Positions 8,034 to 16,780 of a DNA stretch of 42,211 nucleotides are shown piece by piece. The stretch lies in NCBI GenBank assembly GCA_949291655.1, contig CASEWT010000005.1:1-42211 (forward strand), given 5' to 3'. The number at the start of each line of letters is the position of its first letter. Position 1 is the first letter of the stretch. The position numbers were made by a program, and so were the translations under genes. Origin of the DNA: an uncultured Bacillota bacterium. GTDB lineage: Bacteria > Bacillota_I > Bacilli_A > RFN20 > CAG-826. Under the pieces are notes generated by a model that was given only the letters and a program-made list of their open reading frames with translations, was not told where the DNA came from and ran no database searches.

Positions 8034-9139
8034 AGCTCGGCGTCGATCTTTCCACCTATCTCGAGGAGAAAGCCTTCGGGGCCAAGTGGTACCTCGACGG
8101 CACCGAGGTCGACCCGCTGGAAGCCTTTCGGCGGAACGGCGTCGACTACCTCCGCCTCCGGGTCTGGAACAACCCCTACGGGAAAAGCGGCTCCCCCTTC
8201 CTCGGCGGTACCTCCGACCGCGGGAAGCTCCTCGAGCTCGCCCTCAAGGGCAAGGAACTCGGCTACGCCATCGTCGTCGATTTCCACTATAGCGACTTCT
8301 GGTGCGACCCGGCGAAGCAATTCCTCCCCCGGGCCTGGGAAGGGCTCGATATGGATGGGGTGAAGGCGGCTTTGCGGAAGTTTACCGCCGAGACGCTGCT
8401 CTCGCTCAAGGACGTTGGGGTCGAAGTCCACGGCGTCCAGATCGGGAACGAAATCACCAACGGCTTCCTCTGGCCCTTGGCCAAGCTGAACGGGACGGTC
8501 CCGAACCGGACGGGCTACGAAGCCCTATCCGTGCTTCTGAAGGAAGGCGCCTCGGCGGTCAAAAGCGTCTACCCGGACGCCCGTCTCATCCTCCATCTCG
8601 AGAATAGCGGCAACCGCCCCATCCTCGACGAATGGTTCTCCAGAATCAGCGAGCTCGGGGTTCCTTACGACGTCATCGGGCTCTCCTATTACCCCTATTG
8701 GCACGGGAGCATGGCGAACTTCTTCGAGAATGCCACTTATCTGAAGGGCAAGTTCAAGAAGGAGGTCGCCGTTATGGAAACGGGCTTCGCCTTCACCCTC
8801 GCGGACTACGAAAGCGGGGCCAAGGCGCCCCAGCTTGTCGTCAACGAGGAGGTTGCCGCCAAGATGAAGGAAAGCCTTCCCTACGAGTGCACGAAGGAAG
8901 GGCAGCGCCTCTACGTCCATGACTTCCTCGAGCGCTCGCGGGAAGCCGGCGTGAGCGAAGTCTACTACTGGGAGCCGGCCTGGATCCCGGTCAAGGGGGC
9001 CGGCTGGGCTTCCCTCGAGGGACAGGCCTACGTCCGCCAAGCCGAGATCAAGGAGACCCGGAACGAGTGGGCCAACCAGATCCTCTTCGATTACGAAGGC
9101 GAGGCCACCCCCGCCTTCGGCGAATTCAAAAACAATTGA
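8030..9139 (+). CDS. cytosolic GH53 endo-beta-1,4-galactanase
   Basis: A 369-residue single-domain GH53 enzyme with no signal peptide: the barrel begins at residue 2 (KLGVDLSTYL). VQIGNEITNG carries the acid/base Glu141 and VAVMETGF the nucleophile Glu250. YYWEPAWIPVKGAGW near the end is the family's conserved aromatic stretch. The start codon overlaps the stop of the zinc-ribbon gene (ATGA). GH53 enzymes are normally secreted, so an intracellular copy beside a sugar importer suggests it trims imported galacto-oligosaccharides, a job done by GH42 beta-galactosidase in the Bacillus subtilis gan operon. That role is inferred from localisation and context. Confidence 0.9.
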   Translation: MKLGVDLSTYLEEKAFGAKWYLDGTEVDPLEAFRRNGVDYLRLRVWNNPYGKSGSPFLGGTSDRGKLLELALKGKELGYAIVVDFHYSDFWCDPAKQFLPRAWEGLDMDGVKAALRKFTAETLLSLKDVGVEVHGVQIGNEITNGFLWPLAKLNGTVPNRTGYEALSVLLKEGASAVKSVYPDARLILHLENSGNRPILDEWFSRISELGVPYDVIGLSYYPYWHGSMANFFENATYLKGKFKKEVAVMETGFAFTLADYESGAKAPQLVVNEEVAAKMKESLPYECTKEGQRLYVHDFLERSREAGVSEVYYWEPAWIPVKGAGWASLEGQAYVRQAEIKETRNEWANQILFDYEGEATPAFGEFKNN

Positions 9140-9155
9140 TGGAAAGGAGATTAGC

Positions 9156-10379
9156 ATGAAAAAAGCCATCAAAGTCGTCTTCCCGGTCCTTGCGGCCGCC
9201 TCCATCCTCGCTTCCTGCACCCCTGACTCCACGACCGGCGGGAGCGGCACGACGACCCTCCTCGTCTGGGAAGACGCGAGCAACATCCCGACCCTCGAGA
9301 CGATTGCCGAGTACTTCAAGGCCGACTACAAGCGCGCCTACCCCCTTGCCCCGGACATCGAAATCCGTTTCGAGGCCCGGAACGAAGCGGCGGCGGTGAG
9401 CGACCTCCTGACCATCGGCGAGTCGGGCGAAGGGCCCGACATCGCGGCCATCACCTCGGACACCCTTGCGACGGCCGTCCGGAGCAATCTCGTCGCCCCG
9501 GCCACCTACGACGAGGAAATCAAGAACTGCTTCGAGCCGGAAATCGTAAGCAACGTCACCATCGACGGGGAGGTCTATGCCTACCCGATCACCTCCGAGT
9601 CGCAGACGATCATGTACGACCGGAGCAAGGTTGAGGATCCTTCTATCTTCGATAGCTTCGATGCCCTTCTTGCCTCTGGCGAATCCATCGCCTGGGACGT
9701 GAACGACGAGGATTGCGCCTATTATTGCTTCGGCTTCCTTACCGATGCCGACCTCTTCGGAGAAGACGGGACCGATGCCTCGAGCCTCAATCTCGACACG
9801 GAGAAAGGCGCCCAGAACCTCCTCGATGCCTTCACGACCTACCGCTCGGCGATTACCCCGGCCGCCCCGGAAACGGCTGCCGCCCTCCTTGCCGCCGGCG
9901 AAGTCGCCGGCATCGTCACCTCCCCGTTTCTCTACCAGACCCTCGCCAATAGCATCGGCGAGGAAAACGTCGGCCTCCATAAGCTTCCGACCATCAACGG
10001 GGAAGAGATGCGTCCCTTCTCCGGCTACAAGGAGTACGTCGTCTCGACCTACAGCAGCCAGCCGGCCCTTGCCCAGATGTTTGCCAACTACATCGTGAAC
10101 CCGGATAGCCAGATCCAGCGGATGCTCGACCTCAACTACCTCCCGACCCGTTACGACGGGGACGTCAACGAGTTCCTTGGAGAGAACGAGATCCTCGAGG
10201 TCTACCAAGAATCCTACGACCTCTCCAAGCCGATGCCGACGATCGAGCAGATGGGCTACTACTGGTCGCCGATGATCAACTTCTGCGAGCAGATGTGGAA
10301 CGCCGGGACCGCCCTTACCCTCGACCAAGTCAAAACGGGCCTTCAGGAAGTCGAAGACACGATTAAAGGCAACGACTGA
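9156..10379 (+). CDS. ABC transporter sugar-binding lipoprotein (galacto-oligosaccharide type)
   Basis: A 407-residue extracellular solute-binding protein of the maltose/oligosaccharide type. The signal peptide ends in ILASC with lipidated Cys21. The mature part opens with TTLLVWEDASNIPTLETIA, typical of this family, and continues with PDIAAITSD and GEVYAYPITSESQTIMYD, which matches the ligand-cleft strand seen in MalE-like proteins. GGAAAGGAGATTAGC precedes the ATG. It is followed directly by the two permease genes. Given three GH53 enzymes in the operon, the ligand is most likely a beta-1,4-galacto-oligosaccharide, as for GanS of Bacillus; that specificity is inferred. Confidence 0.9.
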   Translation: MKKAIKVVFPVLAAASILASCTPDSTTGGSGTTTLLVWEDASNIPTLETIAEYFKADYKRAYPLAPDIEIRFEARNEAAAVSDLLTIGESGEGPDIAAITSDTLATAVRSNLVAPATYDEEIKNCFEPEIVSNVTIDGEVYAYPITSESQTIMYDRSKVEDPSIFDSFDALLASGESIAWDVNDEDCAYYCFGFLTDADLFGEDGTDASSLNLDTEKGAQNLLDAFTTYRSAITPAAPETAAALLAAGEVAGIVTSPFLYQTLANSIGEENVGLHKLPTINGEEMRPFSGYKEYVVSTYSSQPALAQMFANYIVNPDSQIQRMLDLNYLPTRYDGDVNEFLGENEILEVYQESYDLSKPMPTIEQMGYYWSPMINFCEQMWNAGTALTLDQVKTGLQEVEDTIKGND

Positions 10380-12148
10380 TGAAGCAGGAAGCCGTTAAGA
10401 CATATCGGCCCACGAGCTTCGCTGAACGCGTCGCCTCCTCCTTCCGTTCCTGGAAGGAAACCTTCAAGGCGACCGACGGCCTCGGGAAGGCGGGGATGCT
10501 CGTCAATCTCCCCCTTCCCGGCCTCGGCACCGCTCTCCTCGGCCGCTTGGAGAAAGGCCTTCTCGCCTTCCTTGCCTATTTCTTCGTCTTCTTCCTCGCC
10601 GTCTACGTCGGAATCCAAAGGGGAAGCGGGGTCCAGCTCGATTCCTTCTCCATGGCCATTCTCTATCTCGTTTTGGTTTTGGCCCTGGCCTTCATGTTCG
10701 TCTCGGCCTTCCTTACCTCGATCGAGAAGGGGCGGGAACGGGCCCTCGATCCGCATCGCTACTACCTCGAAAGCATCTTCCAACATGGCTTCTTCTCCCT
10801 CGTCAAGGGAGCGAGGAAATACTTTGCCGATTACCGGGAGGCCTATGAAAAGGGGAACAAGAAGGAGCAAACCCTTCTCCTTTCTTCTTGGTTCATCATG
10901 GGAGTGAGCGAACTCGGCTACCGCCAGTTCGTCCGGGGCCTCGTCTACCTTCTTTCGGAAGCCGGGGTCCTCATCTATCTCATCCTCCGCGGTTTCTATG
11001 ACATCGGGGTCCTCGTTCGATTGAACGTCCTTTCTTCCCCGAACGGGGCTTTCGTCTATGGCATCATCGCCATCTTCCTCGTCGTCTATCTCGCCTTTGC
11101 CTATTTTTCCCACCTGAAGACGTCCCTCGCCCTTACGAAGGCCGAGCAAAAGGGCAAAGCGGAGACGCCGCGCGGAGAGCTTTCCTCCCTCATCAACGAC
11201 CGTTTCTCGGTCGTCGGGCTCACGATCCCGGTCCTCGGGGCCATCGCCTTCACCATCATCCCGATCACCTTTATGATCCTCACGGCCTTCACCAACTATT
11301 CCCTTACGACGGTGAACGGCTACGACAACTATTCGCCCCATCTAGGGATTCCCCTTCATTGGAGCGGCCTCGAGGCCTTCGAGCGGCTCTTCGCCAATAG
11401 TTCCTCCCTCGTCGACATGGTCAACGTCTTCGGCTGGACGATCGTCTGGGCGAGCGTGGCGACCTTCACCTGCTACTTCGGCGGCCTCCTCTTGGCCCTA
11501 TTGCTCAACAAGAAAGCCGTCAAGGGCAAGGTCGTCTACCGCTCGATCTTCGTCGTGGCGATGGCCCTTCCCCAGTTCGTCTCCCTCCTCGTCGTCCGTT
11601 CGATGTTCGAGCGTTACGGCATCGTGAACAACATCCTCATGAACCTCGGCTGGATAACCGAGCGCTTCGACTTCTGGGCCGACGGGACGTGGGCGAAAGT
11701 CCTCATCCTCCTCGTCAACATGTGGGTCGGCATTCCCTATTACATGCTTCTTATGAGCGGCCTTCTCCTCAACATCCCGAATGATCAATACGAGGCCGCG
11801 GACATCGAAGGGGCGACCGGTTGGCAGAAGTTCACCTCGATCACCTTCCCGGAAATCTTCTTCATGACGACCCCGGTCCTCATCACGAGCTTCGTCAACA
11901 ACATCAACAACTTCAACGTCATCTGGTTCCTGACCGGGGGCGGTACCGTCTCGACGATCTCGGGGACGGCCGGGAACACCGACATCCTGATCACCTGGCT
12001 TTACAAGCTGACCTTCCAGGCCGGGGCGGCTCCCGACTATAACCTCGCGGCCGTCGTCGGGATCATCATGTTCGTCATCTCGGCTACCTGCTCCCTTGTC
12101 ATCTTCCAGCGCTCGAAGGCCTATAGGGCCGAGGAGGAATACCGCTAA
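10379..12148 (+). CDS. sugar ABC transporter permease, MalF type with N-terminal membrane extension
   Basis: A 589-residue inner-membrane permease. The conserved binding-protein-dependent transport domain occupies about residues 280-585, and the EAA loop that docks the ATPase is YEAADIEGATGWQKF (471-485) followed by FPEI. The first 270 residues hold several additional hydrophobic segments (for example LLAFLAYFFVFFLAVYVG and AFVYGIIAIFLVVYLAFAYF) joined by a charged loop; MalF-type proteins often have N-terminal additions, but this one is long. The start overlaps the previous stop (TGATG). It forms the membrane channel together with the next gene. No ATPase is encoded nearby, so a shared MsmX-like ATPase elsewhere is expected. 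Confidence 0.92.
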   Translation: MKQEAVKTYRPTSFAERVASSFRSWKETFKATDGLGKAGMLVNLPLPGLGTALLGRLEKGLLAFLAYFFVFFLAVYVGIQRGSGVQLDSFSMAILYLVLVLALAFMFVSAFLTSIEKGRERALDPHRYYLESIFQHGFFSLVKGARKYFADYREAYEKGNKKEQTLLLSSWFIMGVSELGYRQFVRGLVYLLSEAGVLIYLILRGFYDIGVLVRLNVLSSPNGAFVYGIIAIFLVVYLAFAYFSHLKTSLALTKAEQKGKAETPRGELSSLINDRFSVVGLTIPVLGAIAFTIIPITFMILTAFTNYSLTTVNGYDNYSPHLGIPLHWSGLEAFERLFANSSSLVDMVNVFGWTIVWASVATFTCYFGGLLLALLLNKKAVKGKVVYRSIFVVAMALPQFVSLLVVRSMFERYGIVNNILMNLGWITERFDFWADGTWAKVLILLVNMWVGIPYYMLLMSGLLLNIPNDQYEAADIEGATGWQKFTSITFPEIFFMTTPVLITSFVNNINNFNVIWFLTGGGTVSTISGTAGNTDILITWLYKLTFQAGAAPDYNLAAVVGIIMFVISATCSLVIFQRSKAYRAEEEYR

Positions 12149-13029
12149 TGGCTAGCAAAGTGGCATCAAGGAAGGAAACGTCCCTCCGCCGGAGCCGGAT
12201 CGTCGATGCGGTCTGGAGCAACGCCCTCGTCATTCTCCTCGCCGTCCTTTGGCTCATCCCGGTCATCTACGTCATCCTCTTCTCCTTCAGCGACCAGAAG
12301 ACCTTCATCCTGGCCGACAGCATCCTTCCGACCGGCTATACCATCGACAACTACATCCGCATCTTTACCGAGGAAGACCGGATCATCATGTTCCCCCATT
12401 GGTACGGGAACACCTTGATTCTCTCCCTCTGCAACTGCCTCCTCGTCACCTTCTTCACCGTCCTCACGGCTTTCATCCTCTCCCGTTTCCGGTTCAAGGG
12501 CAGAAAGGCCCTCATGAACATCACGATGGTCCTCGGGATGTTCCCGGGGTTCATGTCGATGGTGGCGGTTTACCTTATCCTCAGCCTCCTCGGGCTCCTT
12601 GGCTCCTACTGGGCGATGCTCGTCTATTGGGTAGCTGGAGCGGGGCTCGGCTACTTCGTGACGAAAGGCTATTTCGACACCATCTCCAATGACATCGACG
12701 AGGCCGCAAAGCTCGACGGAGCCTCCCAAGCCCGCCTCTTCTTCCAGATCTATATCCCCTTGGCCAAGCCGGTCATCATCTACACGGCCCTCATGGCCTT
12801 CATGAGTCCCTGGGCCGATTACATCCTTTCCTCGATCGTCATCTCGAGCAATGAGGCCCGGACGATCGGCTATGGACTTTATAACCTCATGACCCCCGAC
12901 AACATCAACATCTACTTCACCCGTTTCTGCGCGGCCAGCGTCATCGTCGCCGTGCCGATCGTGGCCCTCTACATTGGGCTTCAGCGCTTCTTCGTCGCCG
13001 GGATCGCGGCGGGGGCCGTCAAGGGGTAA
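12148..13029 (+). CDS. sugar ABC transporter permease, MalG type
   Basis: A 293-residue permease with about six membrane segments, the first at residues 25-47. The EAA loop reads DEAAKLDGASQARLF (184-198) followed by the family's IPLAKP. GYFVTKGYFDTI just before the loop is typical of MalG proteins. The start codon shares bases with the stop of the MalF-type gene, and translation is probably coupled. It completes the importer that brings galactan fragments into the cell. The specificity is inferred from the operon. Confidence 0.93.
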   Translation: MASKVASRKETSLRRSRIVDAVWSNALVILLAVLWLIPVIYVILFSFSDQKTFILADSILPTGYTIDNYIRIFTEEDRIIMFPHWYGNTLILSLCNCLLVTFFTVLTAFILSRFRFKGRKALMNITMVLGMFPGFMSMVAVYLILSLLGLLGSYWAMLVYWVAGAGLGYFVTKGYFDTISNDIDEAAKLDGASQARLFFQIYIPLAKPVIIYTALMAFMSPWADYILSSIVISSNEARTIGYGLYNLMTPDNINIYFTRFCAASVIVAVPIVALYIGLQRFFVAGIAAGAVKG

Positions 13030-13033
13030 AGGC

Positions 13034-14743
13034 ATGAAAAAAGCTTGTTTGTTCCTCTTTCCCCTTTTGGCCTTGTCTTCCTGCGGGGGCTTGAGCGAAA
13101 GCTCCTCGGGCGGGGAGGCGGCCTCTTCAAGCGAAGCTCCCTCTTCTGAGGTCGCTTCCTCCTCGGAAGGAGACGCCTCTTCGTCCTCTTCGAGCCAGGA
13201 ATCGCTGCAAAAAGCCCTCAAAATAGACGATATCGACAATATCCTCGTCTACTATGGACTCCTTGACGGCTCGGCGCCCTTCGCGCCGGTCGCCCCGGTC
13301 GTCAAAGACGCAGAGGGTAATGTCGTTCCCCTCGATGAGGTGATCTTTTCCTACGAAGGGGACGACATCCGTTACGAAAACGGCGGCTTCATCGGCCTTC
13401 GGGGCGGCACTTCGACCGAAGTGACGGCCACCTCGAAGGACGGGGCAACCGGGACTTTCGAGGTTAGCGTCTATAACCGGGACTACCGGGAAAGGCACGA
13501 AGAAGCGGCCATCGAGGAAGGGTGGTACGGGGACGTCGACATCGATCCCGTCGCTTCCCTCGATGAAGGCTTTGCAAGCGGCATCGACATTTCCTCCTCG
13601 CTATCCATCTATGAATCGTGCGGGAGGTACTACGGTGCCTTCTACAACGAAATCGGGGAGGAGCAGTCCCTCTTCCAGATCCTTGCCGATAACGGAGTTA
13701 ACTGGGTCCGGCTTCGCCTCTGGGTCGATCCCTACAATTACACCCTCCTCGACGAAGACGGGAACCCGACGCCATACGGCGGCGGCATCTGCGATTATGA
13801 CCACGTTGAATGGATGGCTCATGAAGCCAAGATGGCGGGGCTAAGTGTCCTCCTCGACTTCCATTACAGCGACTTCTACACCGACCCAAGTAACCAAGTC
13901 ATACCGAAGGCTTGGGCCGACATCGCCACGGCCGGCGAAATGGGGGAGCAGATTTACGAATATACGAAATCGACCCTCGAAAGCCTATTGGCGGCTGATG
14001 CCCTTCCCGATGCCGTCGCCCTCGGCAACGAGACGACGACAGGGATGCTTACCCAGCTTCCGGGGACCGACGGGGCTGCCCTTACGGGCGATAACCCCGG
14101 CTACATCACCGGGAAAAGAAGCGCTCCCTCGAGCGTTGCCGGAACGGCTTATGGCGACAACTTCCGCCTTTACCTCCAAAAGGCGAATCAAGCCGTCAAG
14201 GACGTCGACGCGGATATCCTCACGATGGTCCACATGGCCCGGGGCCTTACGGCGACCGACAATATCATCGGCTACTTCGAGGACCTTTCCGCCATCGACT
14301 TCGACATCGTCGGCCTTTCGGGCTACGTCTACTATCAATGGCAAAACCCCTCGACCCTCCGAAAGGCCCTTGGCGAGATTGCCTCGGCCTTCCCAAGCAA
14401 GATGATCTCGATTGCCGAGCATAGCTACGGCTTCACCTACGAAGCCGACGCCCAAGGCAGCTTCACTTTCTCCGACTACCCCGATTCGGTTGCCGGACCC
14501 GTGAGTTCCTACGAGGTTTCGATCCAAGGCCAAGCCGAGTGCATCCGCGACGTCACGGAAGCCGTCTCCGACCTTGAAAACGGCTGGGGCGCCTTCTATT
14601 GGGAAGGGGCTTGGCGGATTCGGGCCGGGTGCGGCTGGGCCGACAGTCGCTCGAAGAACTCCTGGGCCAACCAAGGCCTCTTCTCCTACGACGGCAAGGC
14701 GCTCGGAAGCCTTCGGGCCTATTCCCTGATGTGGGGAAACTAA
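13034..14743 (+). CDS. second surface endo-beta-1,4-galactanase GH53 with N-terminal Ig-like domain
   Basis: A 569-residue lipoprotein starting at 13034; an in-frame ATG at 12974 lies within the permease gene and is rejected because the signal peptide MKKACLFLFPLLALSSC begins here and lipidated Cys17 follows. Residues 18-56 are a Ser/Glu/Ala-rich spacer. Residues about 63-150 look like an Ig-type domain. The GH53 barrel runs from about 180 to 560, with acid/base Glu333 (ALGNETTTG) and nucleophile Glu462 (SIAEHSYGF). It has inserts around the active site (residues 340-375) that the other two copies lack, which may alter the cleft. The spacing to the permease stop is 4 nt. It likely attacks galactan or arabinogalactan at the surface. 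Confidence 0.9.
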   Translation: MKKACLFLFPLLALSSCGGLSESSSGGEAASSSEAPSSEVASSSEGDASSSSSSQESLQKALKIDDIDNILVYYGLLDGSAPFAPVAPVVKDAEGNVVPLDEVIFSYEGDDIRYENGGFIGLRGGTSTEVTATSKDGATGTFEVSVYNRDYRERHEEAAIEEGWYGDVDIDPVASLDEGFASGIDISSSLSIYESCGRYYGAFYNEIGEEQSLFQILADNGVNWVRLRLWVDPYNYTLLDEDGNPTPYGGGICDYDHVEWMAHEAKMAGLSVLLDFHYSDFYTDPSNQVIPKAWADIATAGEMGEQIYEYTKSTLESLLAADALPDAVALGNETTTGMLTQLPGTDGAALTGDNPGYITGKRSAPSSVAGTAYGDNFRLYLQKANQAVKDVDADILTMVHMARGLTATDNIIGYFEDLSAIDFDIVGLSGYVYYQWQNPSTLRKALGEIASAFPSKMISIAEHSYGFTYEADAQGSFTFSDYPDSVAGPVSSYEVSIQGQAECIRDVTEAVSDLENGWGAFYWEGAWRIRAGCGWADSRSKNSWANQGLFSYDGKALGSLRAYSLMWGN

Positions 14744-14780
14744 CCGAGATTCTTCCATATTTTCCTCTTCCCTCGCCACC

Positions 14781-14799
14781 TAGAATGTAACCGCTTTCC
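14781..14799 (+). promoter_or_regulatory. internal promoter -10 box overlapped by a cre-like site
   Basis: TAGAAT (14781-14786) is a likely -10 box 32 nt before the next ATG. TGTAACCGCTTTCC (14786-14799) matches the cre consensus except for its last base and covers the expected transcription start. CcpA-type repression of the surface lipoprotein gene, separately from the upstream operon promoter, is inferred. No convincing -35 box was seen. Confidence 0.45.
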
Positions 14800-14818
14800 C
14801 AAAAGCAGAAAGGCTATT

Positions 14819-16057
14819 ATGAAAAAGAACGTTCTTGCGCTTCTTCTACCATCTCTCCTCGTTCTCGCCGCTTGCGGCGGAACCTCCTCTTCCTCCTCCG
14901 AAGAAGCTTCGTCTCCGACTTCCTCGGAAGAAGTCTCTTCCTCGAGCGAGGAAACCCTTCCCCCGGTTTCTTCTTCCTCTTCGGGCGAAGAAGAAATCCC
15001 CGGCTCCTCTACGAGCGAAGAGGATAGCGAACCGGTCATCGTCATCCCGACGGTGACCCCGACCATCCACCTTACCATCGATGGCATCACGGTCCTTGAG
15101 GAAAACGGCATCTACATCGGCTCGCCGAACATCGAAGGGGCGAGCGCCGAGGTCTGGGGATATGCCGAAGCGACGCTCGAGACGGCCGGGACCTATTCCT
15201 ACACCTTCCCGGAGACCGAGATCGAGCAATACATCGTCTTCCAGGTCTATGTCCAGAACAAGGAAGGCGGGGATTGGTCCGGCGTCCTCTGCGACGAATG
15301 CGCCGGGAACAAGGACATCCAGGTTCTGACCGAGGAAGGGGTCAACGATTACGACGTGACCGTCACCTTCTCCTCCCAGCCCGATTCGAGCAATGTCGTT
15401 AGCGATGTCACCTTCACCCTCACGGCGAGCGACGCTGAAGGGAACCCGATCGACGAGGAAGGCCTCTACATCGTGGCCTACGATTCGATCAATGGCGGCG
15501 GTTCCGAGACCGTTTGGAACAACGAAGGCAACGGCGTCTACTCCTATACCTACGAAAGCATCCCGGTGGGGGCCTTCACCATCAACCCCTATCTCGAGGC
15601 GACCAACGACATTACCAAGATCACCTGGAACAAATCCGACACCCTCGGGTCGGCCGGATACCACTTCGACATCGTCTCCGGGGTGAACGAATACAACTTC
15701 GCGGCAAGCTGGACGAACATTCCGACCCCTTCGACCGGGGAAGGCTACGAGGTAAGCATTACCCTTTCCCTCACGGAGTCCCTCGGGGAGGAGGCCGAAT
15801 ACCCCAAGATCGTCTTTGATGAGAGTTGGATTCCCCTCACGCCGACGGAAGGCGACGACCTCACGTGGACCTACGAAAGCACCTATGAAGAAGGAGCCCA
15901 CAGCTTCTACTTCTATTGGTGGAACGCCGCCGAAGGGGACCACCGGATTTATGCCGACGAGAATGGAAGCCTCTTCCAAATCGACCTAACCGGCGACGTC
16001 GCCCTCACGGTTACCGGGGCCTTCGACGGGGCAACCAGCGTCGGGACGCTGGCTTAA
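14819..16057 (+). CDS. surface lipoprotein with three beta-sandwich-like modules, probable glycan binding
   Basis: A 412-residue lipoprotein with no recognised enzyme domain. The signal peptide ends LVLAAC (Cys19). Residues 20-75 are a Ser/Glu-rich linker that would lift the rest away from the membrane. Three similar modules of roughly 100-120 residues follow (about 80-180, 180-300 and 305-405), each opening with a beta strand such as TIHLTIDG, DVTVTFSS or VSITLSLT and ending with an aromatic strand such as YSYTF, YSYTYE or HSFYFYWWNA. The pattern resembles carbohydrate-binding beta-sandwiches. AGAAAGG lies upstream of the ATG, and a terminator follows 16 bp after the stop. Placed last in the galactan cluster, it may hold the polysaccharide at the cell surface; this is inference. 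Confidence 0.7.
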   Translation: MKKNVLALLLPSLLVLAACGGTSSSSSEEASSPTSSEEVSSSSEETLPPVSSSSSGEEEIPGSSTSEEDSEPVIVIPTVTPTIHLTIDGITVLEENGIYIGSPNIEGASAEVWGYAEATLETAGTYSYTFPETEIEQYIVFQVYVQNKEGGDWSGVLCDECAGNKDIQVLTEEGVNDYDVTVTFSSQPDSSNVVSDVTFTLTASDAEGNPIDEEGLYIVAYDSINGGGSETVWNNEGNGVYSYTYESIPVGAFTINPYLEATNDITKITWNKSDTLGSAGYHFDIVSGVNEYNFAASWTNIPTPSTGEGYEVSITLSLTESLGEEAEYPKIVFDESWIPLTPTEGDDLTWTYESTYEEGAHSFYFYWWNAAEGDHRIYADENGSLFQIDLTGDVALTVTGAFDGATSVGTLA

Positions 16058-16073
16058 GCTTCGAGTTTCAAAG

Positions 16074-16095
16074 GCGGCCCTCCGGGGCCGCTTTT
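16074..16095 (+). terminator. intrinsic terminator of the galactan locus
   Basis: GCGGCCC (16074-16080), a four-base loop, then GGGCCGC (16085-16091) and TTTT. It closes the locus after the surface lipoprotein gene. Confidence 0.8.
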
Positions 16096-16128
16096 CCTTC
16101 CTTTCTCCCTTATTTTCGTCGGAAACAT

Positions 16129-16158
16129 TTGTCTATCTTTCATAAAAGCGGCCATAAT
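16129..16158 (+). promoter_or_regulatory. promoter of the isochorismatase-family gene
   Basis: TTGTCT (16129-16134) and CATAAT (16153-16158) with an 18-bp spacer. The predicted leader is about 17 nt and contains AAGGAG at 16168-16173. Confidence 0.65.
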
Positions 16159-16181
16159 GGGCCGACCAAGGAGAAACAACT

Positions 16182-16733
16182 ATGATCGAAAAAGGCAAAA
16201 CGGCCATCATCGTCGTCGACATGCTGAACGATTTCGTCACCGGGGCCCTCAAGTGCGACCGGGGGCTGGCCATCGTTCCCCACGTCAAGAAGCTCATCGA
16301 AGCGGCTCGGGAAAAAGGCGTTCCCGTCATCTTCGCCAACGACGCCCACATCAAGGGCATCGACCACGAGCTGAAGCTCTGGGGCGATCACGCGATTGCC
16401 GGGACGAAGGGGGCCGAGGTCATTCCGGAACTCGCCCCGACGGGTAAGGACTACGTCGTTCCCAAGCGCCGCTATTCCGGCTTCTTCCACACCGATCTCG
16501 ACCTCTTGCTGAGTGAGCTCGGCATCACGACTCTTGTCATGACCGGCCTCCACGCCCATATGTGCGTCCGCCACACCTCGGCCGATGCCTATCAGCTTGG
16601 CTACAAGGTCATCGTGGCGACCGACTGCACCGACTCCTTCACCAAGGAAGACTACGAGTACGGCATCAAATACCTCAAGGACGTCTATGGGGCCGAGCTC
16701 TATACTTCCGACGAACTGATTGCCCAGTTTTAG
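16182..16733 (+). CDS. isochorismatase-family cysteine hydrolase (nicotinamidase-like)
   Basis: A 183-residue amidase or hydrolase. The catalytic triad of the family is visible: Asp13 in IVVDMLNDF, Lys95 in VPKRRYSGF, and Cys128 in TGLHAHMCVRHT. The FHTDLDLLL segment after the lysine is also typical. Relatives convert nicotinamide to nicotinate or hydrolyse other amides; which one applies here is not decidable, and the metal-site histidines of true nicotinamidases are not all evident. AAGGAG stands 8 nt before the ATG. It is a single-gene unit with its own promoter and terminator. Confidence 0.88.
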   Translation: MIEKGKTAIIVVDMLNDFVTGALKCDRGLAIVPHVKKLIEAAREKGVPVIFANDAHIKGIDHELKLWGDHAIAGTKGAEVIPELAPTGKDYVVPKRRYSGFFHTDLDLLLSELGITTLVMTGLHAHMCVRHTSADAYQLGYKVIVATDCTDSFTKEDYEYGIKYLKDVYGAELYTSDELIAQF

Positions 16734-16742
16734 GGAAAAGAG

Positions 16743-16775
16743 ATGAAAAAATCCGCGTTTTGCGCGGATTTTTCA
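16743..16775. terminator. bidirectional terminator between convergent genes
   Basis: Arms ATCCGCG and CGCGGAT around a TTTTG loop are flanked by A-runs on the left and T-runs on the right, so the hairpin can end transcription of the hydrolase gene (plus) and of the thioesterase gene (minus). Confidence 0.85.
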
Positions 16776-16780
16776 TATTC

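Noticed and set aside
12166-13239. Long minus-strand open frames opposite the transporter and galactanase genes (for example 12166-13239, 3953-5434, 5863-7620, 9126-10328)
   Set aside because: They are antisense shadows of well-recognised genes; GC-rich codon use keeps the opposite frames open, and their translations show no domain and no ribosome sites.
13084-15030. Ser/Glu-rich low-complexity DNA in the lipoprotein genes as a repeat array
   Set aside because: These are linker-coding stretches after lipoboxes, with irregular TCC/TCT/GAA codons and no conserved unit.
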